A stretch of 64,000 bases of DNA from Atherix ibis (Eukaryota > Arthropoda > Insecta > Diptera > Athericidae), in assembly GCA_958298945.1 (NCBI GenBank), contig OY282606.1:25827740-25891739 (forward strand). Reading direction: 5' to 3'. The position numbers and the translations under genes were made by a program. The notes beneath the pieces were generated by a model. It was not told the DNA's origin, searched no databases, and saw only the letters and a list, made by a program, of their open reading frames with translations. Positions 1 through 12,338 of the stretch are shown piece after piece. Numbering within the stretch: position 1 is the first letter of the stretch; each line of letters starts with the position of its first letter.

Positions 1-232
1 TTTACTCTCAGTGAAGCACGTTTTATTACTCTTAAATATGGACTCTGAGCACATGTCTTGCAAGTCAGCAGTGTTGCCAATTTTCTCTAAGTGAAACTCA
101 TTTTATTACTCTAAAAAGAAGCTATTGCCATATGGCTTTAAAAGTTGACAGTGTTACCAGTTTCCTCTCAGTGGAGTTGAGAGTAAACTGGCAACACTGC
201 CGACTGTCAAAGCCATGTGCTAGGAGCCATAC
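1..232. repeat. Short repeat cluster with direct and inverted copies
   Basis: A module of about 80 bp occurs twice in direct orientation (about 1-100 and 95-176), marked by 'gacagtgttaccag' or 'cagcagtgttgccaa' followed by 'ctctcagtg' or 'ctctaagtg' and a 'ttttattactct' stretch. A third copy at 180-224 is inverted, so that 127-176 and 180-224 form an imperfect hairpin. The arrangement resembles the end of a MITE-like or foldback element cut by the window edge. No coding frame is visible. Confidence 0.6.
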
Positions 233-3200
233 TTAACAGTAATTAATATGAAAAGATATAAAAATAATGAGATAAAAAATAAAAATTACCTTTTTAAAAA
301 TCTTTAAAGCCAAATCCATAAGGACATCGCCTATTAATATTTTTTTCAAGGTAATTTTCAGTAACAATTAGGCATCTGAGGGCACTTTCCGATAATTGAA
401 GGACATCCAGACCATATCACTAGCTGGATGCGAACTGAAGACTACTGCGTTCAATTGTCACTAAATCAAGGCAATCTCTTTGAATGTTGTTTACAAATTC
501 TAACATATTTGCTTGACACACTTATTAAGCAGAAAATATTTATTGACAATAATTTTGATACGTAATTTTCTATTTTATTATAGAAACTTTTAATAAATGT
601 TACAAAACATTTCCATTAAGTGCTTATATTCTCTACAAAAAAAAAAACAACAACAACATTTTCTAGACTCTTCAAAACTTTAATAAATTTGTTATTTGTA
701 AAATGGACTTATATAAAAAAATTGTAATAGCTAATAGAGTATAGTTCTCAAAGAATACATCAATTCTATTGGTTATCATAAGATGTTACAATTGTTAGTT
801 AGCATAAATTGGTAAGAATTTTACGATTGTGAATAGTTCATAATGATTATTTGGCGCCAAAAATATCACCAAAAAAAAAATTTTTATTCTTTCAATAGAA
901 ACAAGACAAACAATACTAAACACATTCATATAGTCAATATTATTGGAAGAAAATCAAGAAAGAAAGGAACTCATTTTCAAATATATTCAATCGATTTGAA
1001 ATAAAATTTCTTTAGAGCTTTTCTTATCAAAATATCATTGTAGATATACAATAAATAACTATATTTATAAAGAAATAATATATAAAATAACCAAATTATT
1101 GATTTGTTTGTGTTCATCTTATAGTAATAGTATCCATAATATATTGGGTTATTCATTTAGTAGTTTAATAAATACAACTCCAGCCATTTCATAATTTTTC
1201 ACTATATTTATATAATTTCGAGAAATATTTATTTAGATAAAGTTTTGCCATATAATAATAATATAAATAATAGTAAAATTACTATTTAGCGCATTAAAAT
1301 TACAAAAACTTCCTGAAAAGTTTCGTGGTTCTGCCAGAGCTACATTTTGTGCTTTAAGAGAAGATAATTCCGTATATAAACTCTAAAAACCATCTTAAAC
1401 TGAAAGTTTTTCCCACAGAATATCATCAGATACTTTAAAGTTTAAGGATATATAGTGATTATCTAGACAAAAACTCAAACTTTAACGCATCTGAAAATCT
1501 ACATCCGTCATCCAAATTACTGCTCGAAATGCGCGAAAAAACCATTAAAACTAGCACTAAAAGAATCGAGTTTTTTTGTTGAATAATTTAATATAATAAA
1601 AATTTAAATTTTAAATATTTTAATAATTTATTTAACTTTACTTTTCAAAAAACAAATTGGATAATCTTTTAGTTCGCTTTAGTGGTTCTTTCTTGGATTT
1701 GTTATTGCCGATACTGTACGAGAAATATTATCATTTATATTTTTAATGATTAATTTTTTTAATTGTTAAAAATTACTTGTCAGAAATCAATAGGTTAAGG
1801 ATAAGCATTTCTAATTTTAACTATATTTATCCGTTCTGATTTCACTTTATCATGAAAAATATTCACTATAATTAAATTATTATAAAAATACTTATTTTAT
1901 GAATATGGAATATTTCTAAGAATAATTTTATGATAGATCCTTGAATCTTTTCAAAAATATTTGTATTTTGAAAGCATATTTCATCTTTTACTTCGACAAA
2001 TATTAAATTATTATTACCGATTTTATGATATTACGAAACGTAATTTTTTTTTTTAATAATTTCTCTTAATTTATATCCTAACGTTGCTCTCTTATATATA
2101 TGGATCTTATGAAATATATTATTTTTAGATAATAGCTCCAAAGATAAGCATTTGTATATACGTGTATGTAAGTATATTTTTGTATGGTTTTCTTATATAA
2201 GTATTGAAAACGCGTGTAGGTGGTCCGAGCGCACATACAAGGATATGACAGCATATAAGTAGATAAGTATGCATATGCATGGCCGATTTAGGAAGATGTT
2301 AACATCACATTAGTATAATCATCATTATTATACAGAATATATAATAGGAGCTTTTCAAGGATATACTTTCGTATTTCTACGATTCCATAAATTATTTTTA
2401 ACAACATCAATTTAAGGTAATATCGTTCGTATACTATGCGTACGCTTACATATGTTGATGAGCATTTATTCTATATCAATAGTCACCTTTTATTTAGGTG
2501 TATTTTTTGTTTTTGTTTTTTTTTTCATAAGAAACTATTTTTATGTTTGTACATTTTGAATTAAATATATTGAAATGGAATATATTGAAGAAATTACGCA
2601 TCACTTTGGGGGAGTTTTTCTTTTAAAATCAGGAAATCTTTTAGTGATGATTGGTATGAATAAATGTGCATAAAAGGAAAGAACAATGAATGCTTCATGA
2701 TCAAAAGACATGCATAAAAATAAAAAATTTATGATAAGACACTTTCGAGATTAAAGAATAGAAGCCAGATTTCATTTCATTAGCATTTCGTTTTGAGATT
2801 GTTTTAAAGAAGCACATCCTTCACGCAAATATATATTACAGAAACTGAGACACTACATTCATAGATATTTCTGAATATTTTCATTCGAAAAGGTTCTGTT
2901 CCATCCTTTTCTATTGAGTGATATCACTATCTTACTAGATCCTAGCAGCAATGTGCGTTAACAAAATCACACATTATCTATGGGGATCCATCCATATCGT
3001 TTGTAAGTAAACAACAGAAATGATACTGTACCAGCGACCATAAACGACGGGGGTAGTAGTGATTTTTGATCCATAAATTCCATCATCCTACTTATAGAAA
3101 TATGTATCTTTATATATTCTATTTACGAAGGGGTGTGGAAAGTGGAAATTGAAATCCGTCAGTCGAATTTATATTGAATGCTTCTTTGAATTCCTCCGAT

Positions 3201-3521
3201 ATGAGAATGAGTATGAACACATTTTCGACCAGACAAAATTCTTCTTGTGAAAAGATAAAACTTGAAATGTTCCCAATTCTAAGTATAGTCGTGCTGAAAT
3301 GAGTTGTTTTTTGCTTTAAATTTCTGTACTGTCAGTATATAAACTAATCCAGAGAGGAGGGGTGGGGGGTAGGTGATTTTGAAATTATATTAAATATAGA
3401 GTTTTTTTTTGGTTATCTTATATGTTGCTGTAAAATCTTTAAATGAATCATAAATCTTAAGATTTCTTTCTATTATAATTAATTCACTATTATTACTTTT
3501 ATAAATAAATATACTCGTATA
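233..3521. other. AT-rich stretch, no recognised gene
   Basis: Long homopolymer A and T runs with stops in all frames. Two less AT-rich islands (about 1310-1560 and 2930-3080) have no reading frame that I recognise. They could be regulatory or decayed elements. Confidence 0.5.
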
Positions 3522-4143
3522 CGAGGTCTATTGAAAAAGTATCATGGGTTTATGGTTATGACATGGAAACCAAAGCTCAATCATCCCAATGGAAGCTGCC
3601 GCACGAACCAAGACCGAAAAAAGTGCGCCAAGTTCAGTCGAATGTGAAGGTTTTGCTTACAGTTTTCTTTGATTGCAGGGGTGTGGTGCATCATGAGTTC
3701 TTGACACAGGGTAGAACGGTCAATAAGAAATATTACCTGCAAGTTATGCGTAAGTTGCACGAGCAATCCGCCAGAAACGCCCGGATTTGTGGAAGAACAA
3801 ACATTGGCTTTTGCACCATGATAAAGCCCCTGCTCATGCATCGTTGCTTGTGCGCGAATTTTTGGACAAAAACAACACACTAATAATGCCGCAGCCACCA
3901 TATTCCCCATATCTAGCCCCCTGTGACTTTTTCTTGTTCCCGAAACCGATTCTTCGATCCATTTGTTTGGAATGGACAAAAATCGGGGACGAGCCAAAAC
4001 ACGTGCAAGCAAAGCAGCTATCAAAAAACTTGTCGAAATAAGTGAGAGACATGAGTATCAATATAACGCCACAAAAAATCAAAAATCGAATAAACGTAAC
4101 CCGCGGAAATTCAAAATTCGCGATACTTTTTGAATAGACCTCG
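3522..4143 (+). mobile_element. Family-A mariner, 622 bp, non-autonomous, symmetrical ends
   Basis: The terminal inverted repeats begin 'cgaggtctattgaaaaag' on the left and end 'ctttttgaatagacctcg' on the right, with a TA duplication on both sides. Inside is the middle of a mariner transposase in two frames (3563-3883 and 3787-4041), with recognisable 'HHDKAPAHASLLVREF' and 'PYSPYLAPCDFF'. These hold the second and third catalytic aspartates of the D,D34D triad. The N-terminal DNA-binding half is absent. After 'FFLFPK' the coding sequence ends abruptly and the right side is an inverted copy of the 5' end of the family. The same join is present in the copy at 57892-58555. Confidence 0.85.
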
Positions 4144-4189
4144 TATATAAAAAAACACACTTAAATGTACAATTTTTTTTTCAAGTTAA

Positions 4190-4600
4190 AGGCAATATAG
4201 ATTTTACAAAAAAAAATTTCAAAACTATTTATTCTTAAAAAATTATTCAATAAAAATAAAATAAAATAAGTTTTATTGATATAATCATCTATAAAATTTT
4301 CTAAAATAACAACTTTAACAACAACAAAAATATGCAAGCGTTTCGGTATGCTACCACTTGCATGGAGAATGGCGTGTTTCAAAACTCTCCGAAAGTCTAC
4401 AAAATTTAGGCGATTGATATTTACGAAATAAGCAAGAAACTTAAAATTATATAAAAAGCCATGGTCAAATTTAAAAAAAAAATTTTTTGAATTCAAGGCA
4501 ATTTAGATTTTACAACAAAAATTTTTTAAAACAATTTATTTATAGAAAATTGTTTACTAAAAATAAAATAAAATAAATTTTCTGTGATATTTTTATAAAA
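4190..4600 (+). repeat. Direct repeat pair flanking a dispersed-repeat copy
   Basis: About 100 bp at 4190-4290 ('ggcaatatagattttaca' then an A/T tract with 'aataaaataaaata') is repeated in the same orientation at 4494-4600. Between them, at 4331-4450, lies a copy of the dispersed repeat called J here, marked by 'ttcggtatgctaccact' and 'aactctccgaaagtctac'. J recurs at 14430, 16101 and 16440. The direct repeats are too long for a normal target-site duplication. Confidence 0.55.
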
Positions 4601-4719
4601 CAAATTCTATATTAAATATAATATATTTTTTGAAAGTTTACTGGGAATTTATAACAGGGTTATGCATTTTGTATACAGTTCTCTGATTGGACAATTGTTA
4701 TTAGGGAGCATTTGTTTTT

Positions 4720-5880
4720 GATTAAAACTTGTTATTTTATACTATAGGTCATGTAATTGCTGAATATAGGCCGATTGGGGCTGGAATAACAGACTTTAAT
4801 TGCTGATATTTCGAATAATAAAATTTTCTTTAGTGAAGAGGCTCATTTCTTGCCCATATTTTACATTTTAAGCGCAAAAAACTGGATTCAGTTAGTGCCT
4901 GACCAGCTGCATTTTTGATGAAGAATAGTCCGATGATGACTCTAGCCTAAAATCCACACCAAATAGTAACACATTGTGGATCTATTTCTTTTTCAACAAT
5001 CATTCGTGGATTTTCTCAACCCCAAATGCCACAATTTTGTCGATTAACCAAGTCATCAAGATGAAAAAAGAGCCTCATCGCTGAAGATGTTTTTGTTCGA
5101 AAAATCTGCTTCCTTTTGTGGTTGTTGTATGATCCATTCAACAAAATCAATTCGCTGCCCGTGTTCTGGAGAATATTTCGCAATGTCCAATTCATGACCA
5201 CAGTGCCGAATTGATGTTTCTGAACTCTCAGCAATACTCCCACGAACTACTACGATGTTTTTTGTTGAACGACTTGTTCAAGATTGGCTAGAGTGTTCAA
5301 GATCACTAATTAATCCAGTTGCTTATTTAGTGATCTTGAAAACTCTGGTCTCCACAAATTTTTTAATTAATCTCCTCAAAGTTGATAAAGTTAAATCACC
5401 ATATTTTGTATAAAAATTACGAATTGTAGCTGCCAAACATTAATTTTTCTTTAAAATATTGCTTAACATAAAAACGCATCATTTTCTCGTTTACCACTCC
5501 ATTTTTAATAACCCTAAACTGTCAGCTATCATGTGGTCTCTGTTTTTTGTTGGCAGCACTTTATCGCAAAAATTGCGGAAAATTTAAAGCTTGCGTAAAG
5601 TTTGGAACACCCAATATAAGGCTCTGAAAAACCTCATGTGACTATGAACAAGTTATTGATCCCAAAAAACTGCCTACCATGTGTGAATTTTGGTCAAAAG
5701 GTGTCATTGGCTCGTATTTTTCTTTTCTTTTTAATGAGGACTGATAAATTGTTACCATCAATTCTGAGAAGTTAACTGGCTTATTTTTACGTAATATTGA
5801 AAATTTAAAATTTTTAAACCACACAACATGGCAACTATTGAGCAAAATTTGCTGATGTCAATTTGCTTCCAAGATCGTGA
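4720..5880. mobile_element. Decayed Tc1/mariner (D,D41-type) remnants in both orientations
   Basis: On the minus strand, 5243 down to about 4920 reads through stops as a degraded transposase core: 'SAMRLFFHLDDLVNRQNCG', then 'ENPR', 'WCGF' and 'VIIGLFFIKN', parallel to the better copy at 10488-11721. On the plus strand 4810-4850 gives 'KIFFSEEAHF', and 5665-5800 gives 'KGVIGSYF' and 'IVTINS', so pieces of the same type lie in opposite directions. A hairpin with arms of about 20 bp (5278-5297 and 5315-5334) lies between them. This is a relic with no intact frame. Confidence 0.6.
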
Positions 5881-7030
5881 AATTTTTGACGCCGCTAGCA
5901 TTTTACTTATGAGCGATATAAAAAATTGTATATAATCACTAAAAAACCCACATCCAACAAATAATGTCCGAAATATTCGAAAATATAATATAATTAAATC
6001 TAGCTCCTATGAAAGTTTGATCAAAATAATATATTTAATTGAAGTTTGCTTGCCAAAACAGAAGTTGGCTAAGCCCTTCATTTACGTCACAATTAAATTT
6101 CATGAAAAATTTTACCAGAAAAAAATAAAAATAAAACTTTCAGTAATGAATAAACAAAAATTCTGACTTCATAATATAAACAAATAAATTTCTTCCAATA
6201 TAAACGAATAAATTTCTCCATTAATTTTCTTTATAAAAATAGAAAATCTCAATAGTTAAAAAGAAATATTTTTACGTTATTTCATAAAGTTCAAAATTTT
6301 TAATTTGTTCTTTAATGGAAGATACAAAGCCATAGAGCCACTATATCATCCGAGAAATGGATTCATAGTCATATGGGTAAATACCATCTATTTTCACATG
6401 CACCCTTTAATTGCTATCACACACACTGAACAAAATTGCAACCTGAATTCATAAATTCACAACTTTACTAATGAATATGCATGAAGTTAGTGTCAATTCC
6501 GCATGCACATGAATTAAAAAGACTTTTTTTGTTATTTTTCTTTCATACTTTCATTATATTTTGTTATTTATATTTTATCGCAATATAGAAAATATGTCAG
6601 AGCAAATATTCTATATTCTGAATAAAATTAATTTACCTGTCAAATACATAAATGTACATGGCACGTTAATTGGTTGTATGCCAAGTCATTCTCTACTCGA
6701 CGACTGACTGTACGAGGATTATGCATTTAAATTCCGGAAACATTTTCATTTTGAAACCTTTTTTTTTCAAAAAGAACATAATCAAACAAGTCCTTACAAA
6801 TATGAACAATTATATAAAATAGAATAATTCAAAGTTGATTTTATCTGACTTCATTTAAATGTTTTAATTTAACTTAGATTTTTGTCGTTTTGAAAATATA
6901 AATTGTTTCTTTTTATTTTCGTTATTTTGAAGTATTTAAGACAATAACTAACAAAATAATAAAACTTTAAAAGTTTTCTATTTGTTAATTGAAACTATAA
7001 AATTATATAAAATAAGCTTATTAGCACTTA
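5881..7030. other. AT-rich stretch, nothing recognised
   Basis: Homopolymer-rich non-coding DNA. I see no frame, repeat or RNA gene that I can support. Confidence 0.5.
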
Positions 7031-8281
7031 CCAGGTGTATAAGCTTAAATCCGCTGTTTTTTAGTTAAAAAAAACACATGTTTTTTTCATAGAAAGCAAA
7101 AACAAATTTATTCAAAGTACTTACCCTCGCTAGATACACATTTTTCCCATCTCTCGGACAATTTGTGGATAAAACGCCAAAAACATTCATTCTCTTTCGA
7201 AGCAAACCATTCATCAAGCCATTTTCGAACGTCTTCGTAACAATCGAAGTGTTGCTCAGCGAGCGCGTGGCCCATCGACGAAAAGACTTGATAATAGCAC
7301 CTCCAGTTGAGTGTTTCCAAGTAGTTTCGGACCATTGTTGACGTGTGCGATGGTGCGTTGTCGTGGAGGAAAATCAACTTGTCATGTCTTTGTTGATAAT
7401 CCGTCCTTTTTTCACGCAAATCGCAGTGTAACTTGATCAGTTGTTGGTGGTAGCAGTGGGCATTGACAGTTTAACCAGGTTTCAACATCTCATAGTAGAT
7501 GATACCCTCGTCTGGTCCCACCAAATGCACAGCATCGTCTTTTGTCCGAACCGATTTGGTATTGGGGAAGATGTTGATGGTAGGCCGGAATCATCCCACG
7601 ATTTTTTGCGTTCAGGATTCTCAAAATATATCCACTTTTCATCGCCTGTCACAATCCGATGAAGGAACGACTTTCTTTTTTGTCTGGCGAGCAAGACATT
7701 TCGCATGTGTTTTGGCGTCGCTCCATCTGCCTATCGTTCAATTCATGCGGCACCCATTTTCCGATCTTTTCAATCTTCCCCATGGCACGCAGATGCATGG
7801 AAATGGCTAGTTGAGTAAGACCCCAATTGCTCAGTGAGCATTTTTTGCGATTGGGTATTGTCTTCGTCCAAAGAGCCTGCAATTGATGATCCTCAACCTT
7901 CTTAGGCCGATTTTCACGCTTCTTTTCCCACAAGTTCAAATTGCCTTCTTTCAACCGACGAAACGAATCTCGGCATGTTGATTCCAATAAAGCACTGTCA
8001 CCATAGACCTCCATAAGCATTCGATGCGATTCGGCAGCCGATTTCTTCAAATTGAAGCAGAACAGCAGAGCTTCCCGCATATCCTCTTTTTCTGGCACAA
8101 AACTAGACATGATTACCAAAGGAAAAATATATGTTATTGTACGAAATTGCTGACAATGTGCACTGATTAATGTTGACAGATGTCAAACTCATAAAAAAAA
8201 AATATGGCTTGCCCATTGTAGCTTAATACGCACACTCACGCCATCTATGATCAAACAGCGGATTTAATCTTATACACCTGG
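7031..8281 (-). mobile_element. Mauritiana-type mariner, copy B1, near full length, dead
   Basis: Ends are 'ccaggtgtataagctta' and its inverted partner, flanked by TA on both sides. Its 1251 bp is close to a normal mariner. The minus-strand transposase starts near 8110 with 'MSSFVPEK' and runs through 'FNLKKSAAESHRML' and 'GKWVPHELNDRQMERRQNT', features of Mos1-like proteins. The first catalytic site 'GDEKWIYFENP' (near 7640) and the second 'FLHDNAPSHT' (near 7370) are readable. The third is gone, because a deletion joins 'LETLNW' to 'SSMGHALAEQ'. Several frameshifts also break the gene. It is a fossil. Confidence 0.9.
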
Positions 8282-10487
8282 TACATAAAAAGTAAATATT
8301 ATTGTTAAGGAAAGAAGAGTTTTCATAAAGCTTCAAGGTATTATAACTAAGCTTATTTAAATTTATGAAATAACGACCATCGATTGTCATTAAATCTGAT
8401 GAGTGATTCTTTGAAAAATTCAGAAAAATGATTATTTGCGTTAGATCGGATATTGCAGACAATTGGATACTCAACCATGCGAACACCTCCTATCACACGA
8501 CTACAAAAAGGAAGTCCTATGGTATCCAGAAAATTAGCCTCTATTAAAATTACAAAAATTACTTCATATTCATTTAAATATTATAAATCATTTGGAATAA
8601 CTCTTTTAAAGAAAATTCACTATTAACTTTATAAAATTTCAAAATTTATAAAAACTCATTTAAAACAGTAAATATCAACACAGCTACTCTTCTTGGATAC
8701 ATGATTTTGAATAATCCACTTGGAGAGTTTCATCAACGATGATAGAACTATCAGGCCTAAAATCCAATAGATTTTAATCAAATTCATGTCATGACGGTCG
8801 ATATCCAATTTTCTGATCGAACATAGTATTAGTAACTGCCATCCAGTCAGGTCCGTATGTGTATGAGCTTGAATACATCCGAACTAAATATGCTAACTTA
8901 GCATCATAGTCTCCATGCAATCAGTTTAATTAAGTAACTCCGATGCATATGAAATTCTCTTAATAAGCAAAAATGTACATCACATTTTGTGAAGATGTAC
9001 TTGGCTTACTAATGAGATAAGATATCATCCTATCCATACACACAACAAATCCTTATACATTTACACAAAAAATATGCGGATAGGATAGTAACTTTACGTC
9101 TTACAATTCCACTTTTGAACGTTGCATTTTGAAGTCTATTTATAATAAAAATTTTATCATTTTGTGAAGTGAAAAATTAATTGGTATAAATTAGAAGATT
9201 TTTAAAATTATAAAATTAATTTTAAAAATCTTCTAATTTATACCAATTAATTTTTCATTACACAAAAAAATAAAAATATTCTCTTATAAATAATTTAATG
9301 GCAACGGGTGAGAGCAGCTTAAGAACGAAGGTAAAATTTCAAGAGTACGTGTTAAAAAATGAAAAAAAAACACTTTCCCATCAGCTTAATAGATAGAACA
9401 CGATTCTAACAAGCACATTAATTATAAGAAGTACAAGTAAAATACTTTTAAATTCATTATTTTTTAATTAGTTGGTAAAAAGGGTATTATACAAGTTCGT
9501 CTGATATTATAGATTAATATATTATAGGGAAATTTGTATTATTTTTTGTTTTTTATGTAAATCAGGTTTGTGTATCCTAGACAATTTTACCTATACTTAC
9601 GTGTACGTATAATAATTCAGCTTTTGTGCAAGCGCTACTTTCTTGACTAATTAGCGATCAATTTTTCATTCGAGCAAAATTTATTTAAGTAAATATAGAC
9701 TAAATCACCCTAACTTTATAAACTCTTAACATTGTAGAAACAGGGTTTGTTTATTTCTATTCAAATCAATTTTATATATTGTATATTAAATAATAAAAAT
9801 ACTTCTTTCAGTGAACTCTTTTAATAAAATCATATTTGTACTAAGTGTAGCCAAAGAAAAAGACTCCTTGAAGGTGGAAATCTTTAATATAATTCGATTT
9901 TCTTTCAATTTTACTAATTAGTATGTAGGAGATTTTAGATACAAAATGAAAATAATAATATTTATTGAATTTTGTTATAATAATTGTCTATTTTTTAATT
10001 GTTAATTTCTTTACTATTTTATGTTGTATTTTAAAATGAAATATTTTATTTAGTTTTTTTAGAATTGATTAATTTAAGAAAAGTACAAATTTGGGGAAGA
10101 GAGTGAATAATCAAATTTTTTTTTTTATAAAACTTATTAAAATTGTACACAGAAAAATGTTTAGCAAACGGACAGGATTCTACTTTTATCATATATTAAT
10201 TTAAGGTTAAATTGATATAAATTACAAAAGCTATTATGATATGGAGTCAAAAGATCGACTAGATCGCAAGCTACAACATCCGCACTATGAGACTCGATGA
10301 ATACCTCTATCAACTCTGGAAAAAGAACTGGAACAGGAGCAGAAGTTACCATTTTGAAGTCGGAAAAATACCACATTCAGAGGAATTCCGATATGATCTC
10401 AAATGGGGCTCTATTCATCAGAGAGGATCATATATGTGATTCTGAAGATAAAAAATAAATACAGCATGCAAATAATACTAGTAACAA
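8282..10487. other. Mostly AT-rich non-coding; one palindrome, one doubtful frame
   Basis: It contains a perfect palindrome at 9170-9257, listed separately. At 10161-10376 a minus-strand open stretch reads 'LIEVFIESHSADVVACDLVD' in locally less AT-rich DNA. I do not recognise it, and it could be chance or an old exon. Nothing else is supported. Confidence 0.45.
9170..9257. repeat. Perfect palindrome, 41-bp arms, 6-bp loop
   Basis: Bases 9170-9210 and 9217-9257 are exact inverted copies around the loop 'taaaat'. The arms include 'aattggtataaattagaag'. There are no terminal repeats or TA duplication to mark it as a transposon, so it may be a foldback mutation or a small MITE. Confidence 0.9.
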
Positions 10488-11721
10488 GTTTTTGAATAAG
10501 AGTAATATGATTTCTATTTTTAAAAAATACACTAATTGTTAAGGAAATTCGAATGTTTTTTATTTAATGTGAAGTACAATCGATACAATTAAGTTCTGAA
10601 TAAAACGTCATTTAAATGGCCTCCAAGACTTCTTTTGCAGGAACGAATTCGATGAACCCAATTTTCGAGCACTTTTTCCACTAAATCAAGTCGTATGTCA
10701 TGAGTAGCACGTTCAATATAGACTTCTAAAGCTTGAAGAGAGTCTGGTTTATTGCTAAAGATCAATGACTTCAAATAACCTCACAAGAAATAGTCTAATG
10801 GTGTTAAATCACCACTTCTTGGAGGCCATTCAATGTCACAATTTCTTGAAATAATAATCGAATCTCCAAACTTTTCTCGCAATAATTCGGTTGTTGCACG
10901 TGCTGTGTGGCACATAGCCCCGTCTTGTTGGAACCATATTTTTTCAAGATTAACTTCTTCCAATTTCGGCCATAAAAAGTTGGTTATCATCGATCTATAC
11001 CGCTCTTTATTGACAGTAACGGTGTTATCAGCTTCATTTCGAAAGAAGTACGGACCGATAATTCCACCAGACCAAAAACCACACCAAACTGTCAATTTAG
11101 GTGAATATAATGAATATTCATGAATAATTTGTGGATTTTCTTCGCACCAGAATCGACAGTTTTGTTTATTTACCGCACCACTCAGATGAAAGTGAGCCTC
11201 ATCGGAGAAGATGATTTTCTTAAAAAAATCGTTATCGTTTTCAAGTTGTTCCAAGACAAAATCAGCAAATTCACGACGTTTACGGTGGTCCAATGGCTTC
11301 AGTTCTTGAGTGATAACAATTTTATACGGATGCAAGCCCAAATCCGTTGAGACAGTCCCAATTTTTGAGAACGTCTTGGAATCGACAAATTGCGGTCTTC
11401 AGCAACACTAGCCTGAACGGCAGCAATATTTTCATTACTTCGAGCGGTTCTTTATCTTATTGGCACTTGAACATTATGTAAAGAAAATGTACGCTCGAAA
11501 TTATTACGACCATAAAATGTTAAAAGCGCACGAAAAGTTGCAATTGGAGAACGATTATTTTGATAATAAAATTGAATAATTTTTAAACGTTGTTCTTGCG
11601 TATATCTCTTCATAATGGAATTGTAAACATTACTGAATACAATGAAAAAAAATGACAGATCATGACATATTACAAATGGCCGAAACGTCACTTAGAAATC
11701 ATATCACTCTTATTGGAAAAC
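10488..11721 (-). mobile_element. Tc1/mariner with D,D41-type spacing (rosa-like), copy F1
   Basis: The right end is 'gatatgatttctaag'-type sequence finishing in 'attggaaaaccc'. The left end (10488-10516) is its degenerate inverted partner. The minus-strand transposase begins with ATG at 11613-11611 ('MKRYTQEQRLKIIQ'), is broken by a frameshift near 11450, and then runs from 11341 to 10781 as 'GLHPYKIVITQELKPLDH', 'IIFSDEAHFHLSG' (first D), 'IWFQQDGAMCHTA' (second D) and 'WPPRSGDLTPLDYFL' (third D). There are 41-42 residues between the last two, as in rosa (D,D41D) elements. The C-terminal part continues in another frame to 10589. It is related to the copy at 12339-13212. Confidence 0.85.
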
Positions 11722-12338
11722 CCTATGTATGCACCAACATCGATTGAAGAAGAGAATGAAATATCCTGCATAGACCTGACCGAGGCAAAAAATGCAGAAA
11801 AATCCAAGCTCACTGTTGACTTATATTGGAAATTTTGAATTGGAAGAATAGAACCCCTGATCTACTGTCTCAATACTTTCTTCGAAAAATATTCAGGAAA
11901 AAAATGGATTTTGAAAAGCCCGAACACTTTAGTCAAAAATGAAATTGATAACATCTTAGCTTCGGGCAGACATAAATGTGCAGACGTGTCAGTTTTGAAC
12001 AGGTTTGACCGATCACAGAATAGTAAGGGAAAAAATTTAGATGGATAAGAAATTAGAAAGAAAATTTCGACATATCTAAGGAAGAGAGAAGAGGAATACA
12101 CCCAGTGGATCGACAAAAAATTCCAACCAAAAAAAAAACTACAGGGACTAGAAATTGACACCCTAAGGAAGAGGGTATTTTGGTGGCGTAAAGCACGGCT
12201 TTTTTGTCTTTGGCGGCTCACTAATAAAAATGCTATAAATAATGACAGAAGTAAGGGTTAATTAATTATGATCGATAATGTGAAAAAAGAAGTTCAATCT
12301 CGCTTCTAAGTGATTTTATAATAACTAACTCATATAAA
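11722..12338 (+). mobile_element. RTE-like non-LTR retrotransposon, endonuclease fragment
   Basis: Reading plus-strand frames across stops gives 'YAPTSIEEENEISCIDLTEA', then after an internal deletion 'KNEIDNILASGRHKC' and 'DVSVLNRFDRS'. These resemble the catalytic motifs of the apurinic-type endonuclease in insect endonuclease/reverse-transcriptase proteins. The linker 'LRKRVFWWRKARLF' follows. The matching reverse transcriptase part lies beyond the insertion at 12339-13212. It abuts the right end of F1 at a TA. The fragment is defective. Confidence 0.6.

Noticed and set aside
3581..4160. Minus-strand frames opposite mariner A1
   Set aside because: Shadows of the plus-strand transposase and of its inverted 5' end.
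11862..12221. Minus-strand frame of 119 codons
   Set aside because: Antisense to the RTE-like endonuclease fragment, and low complexity.
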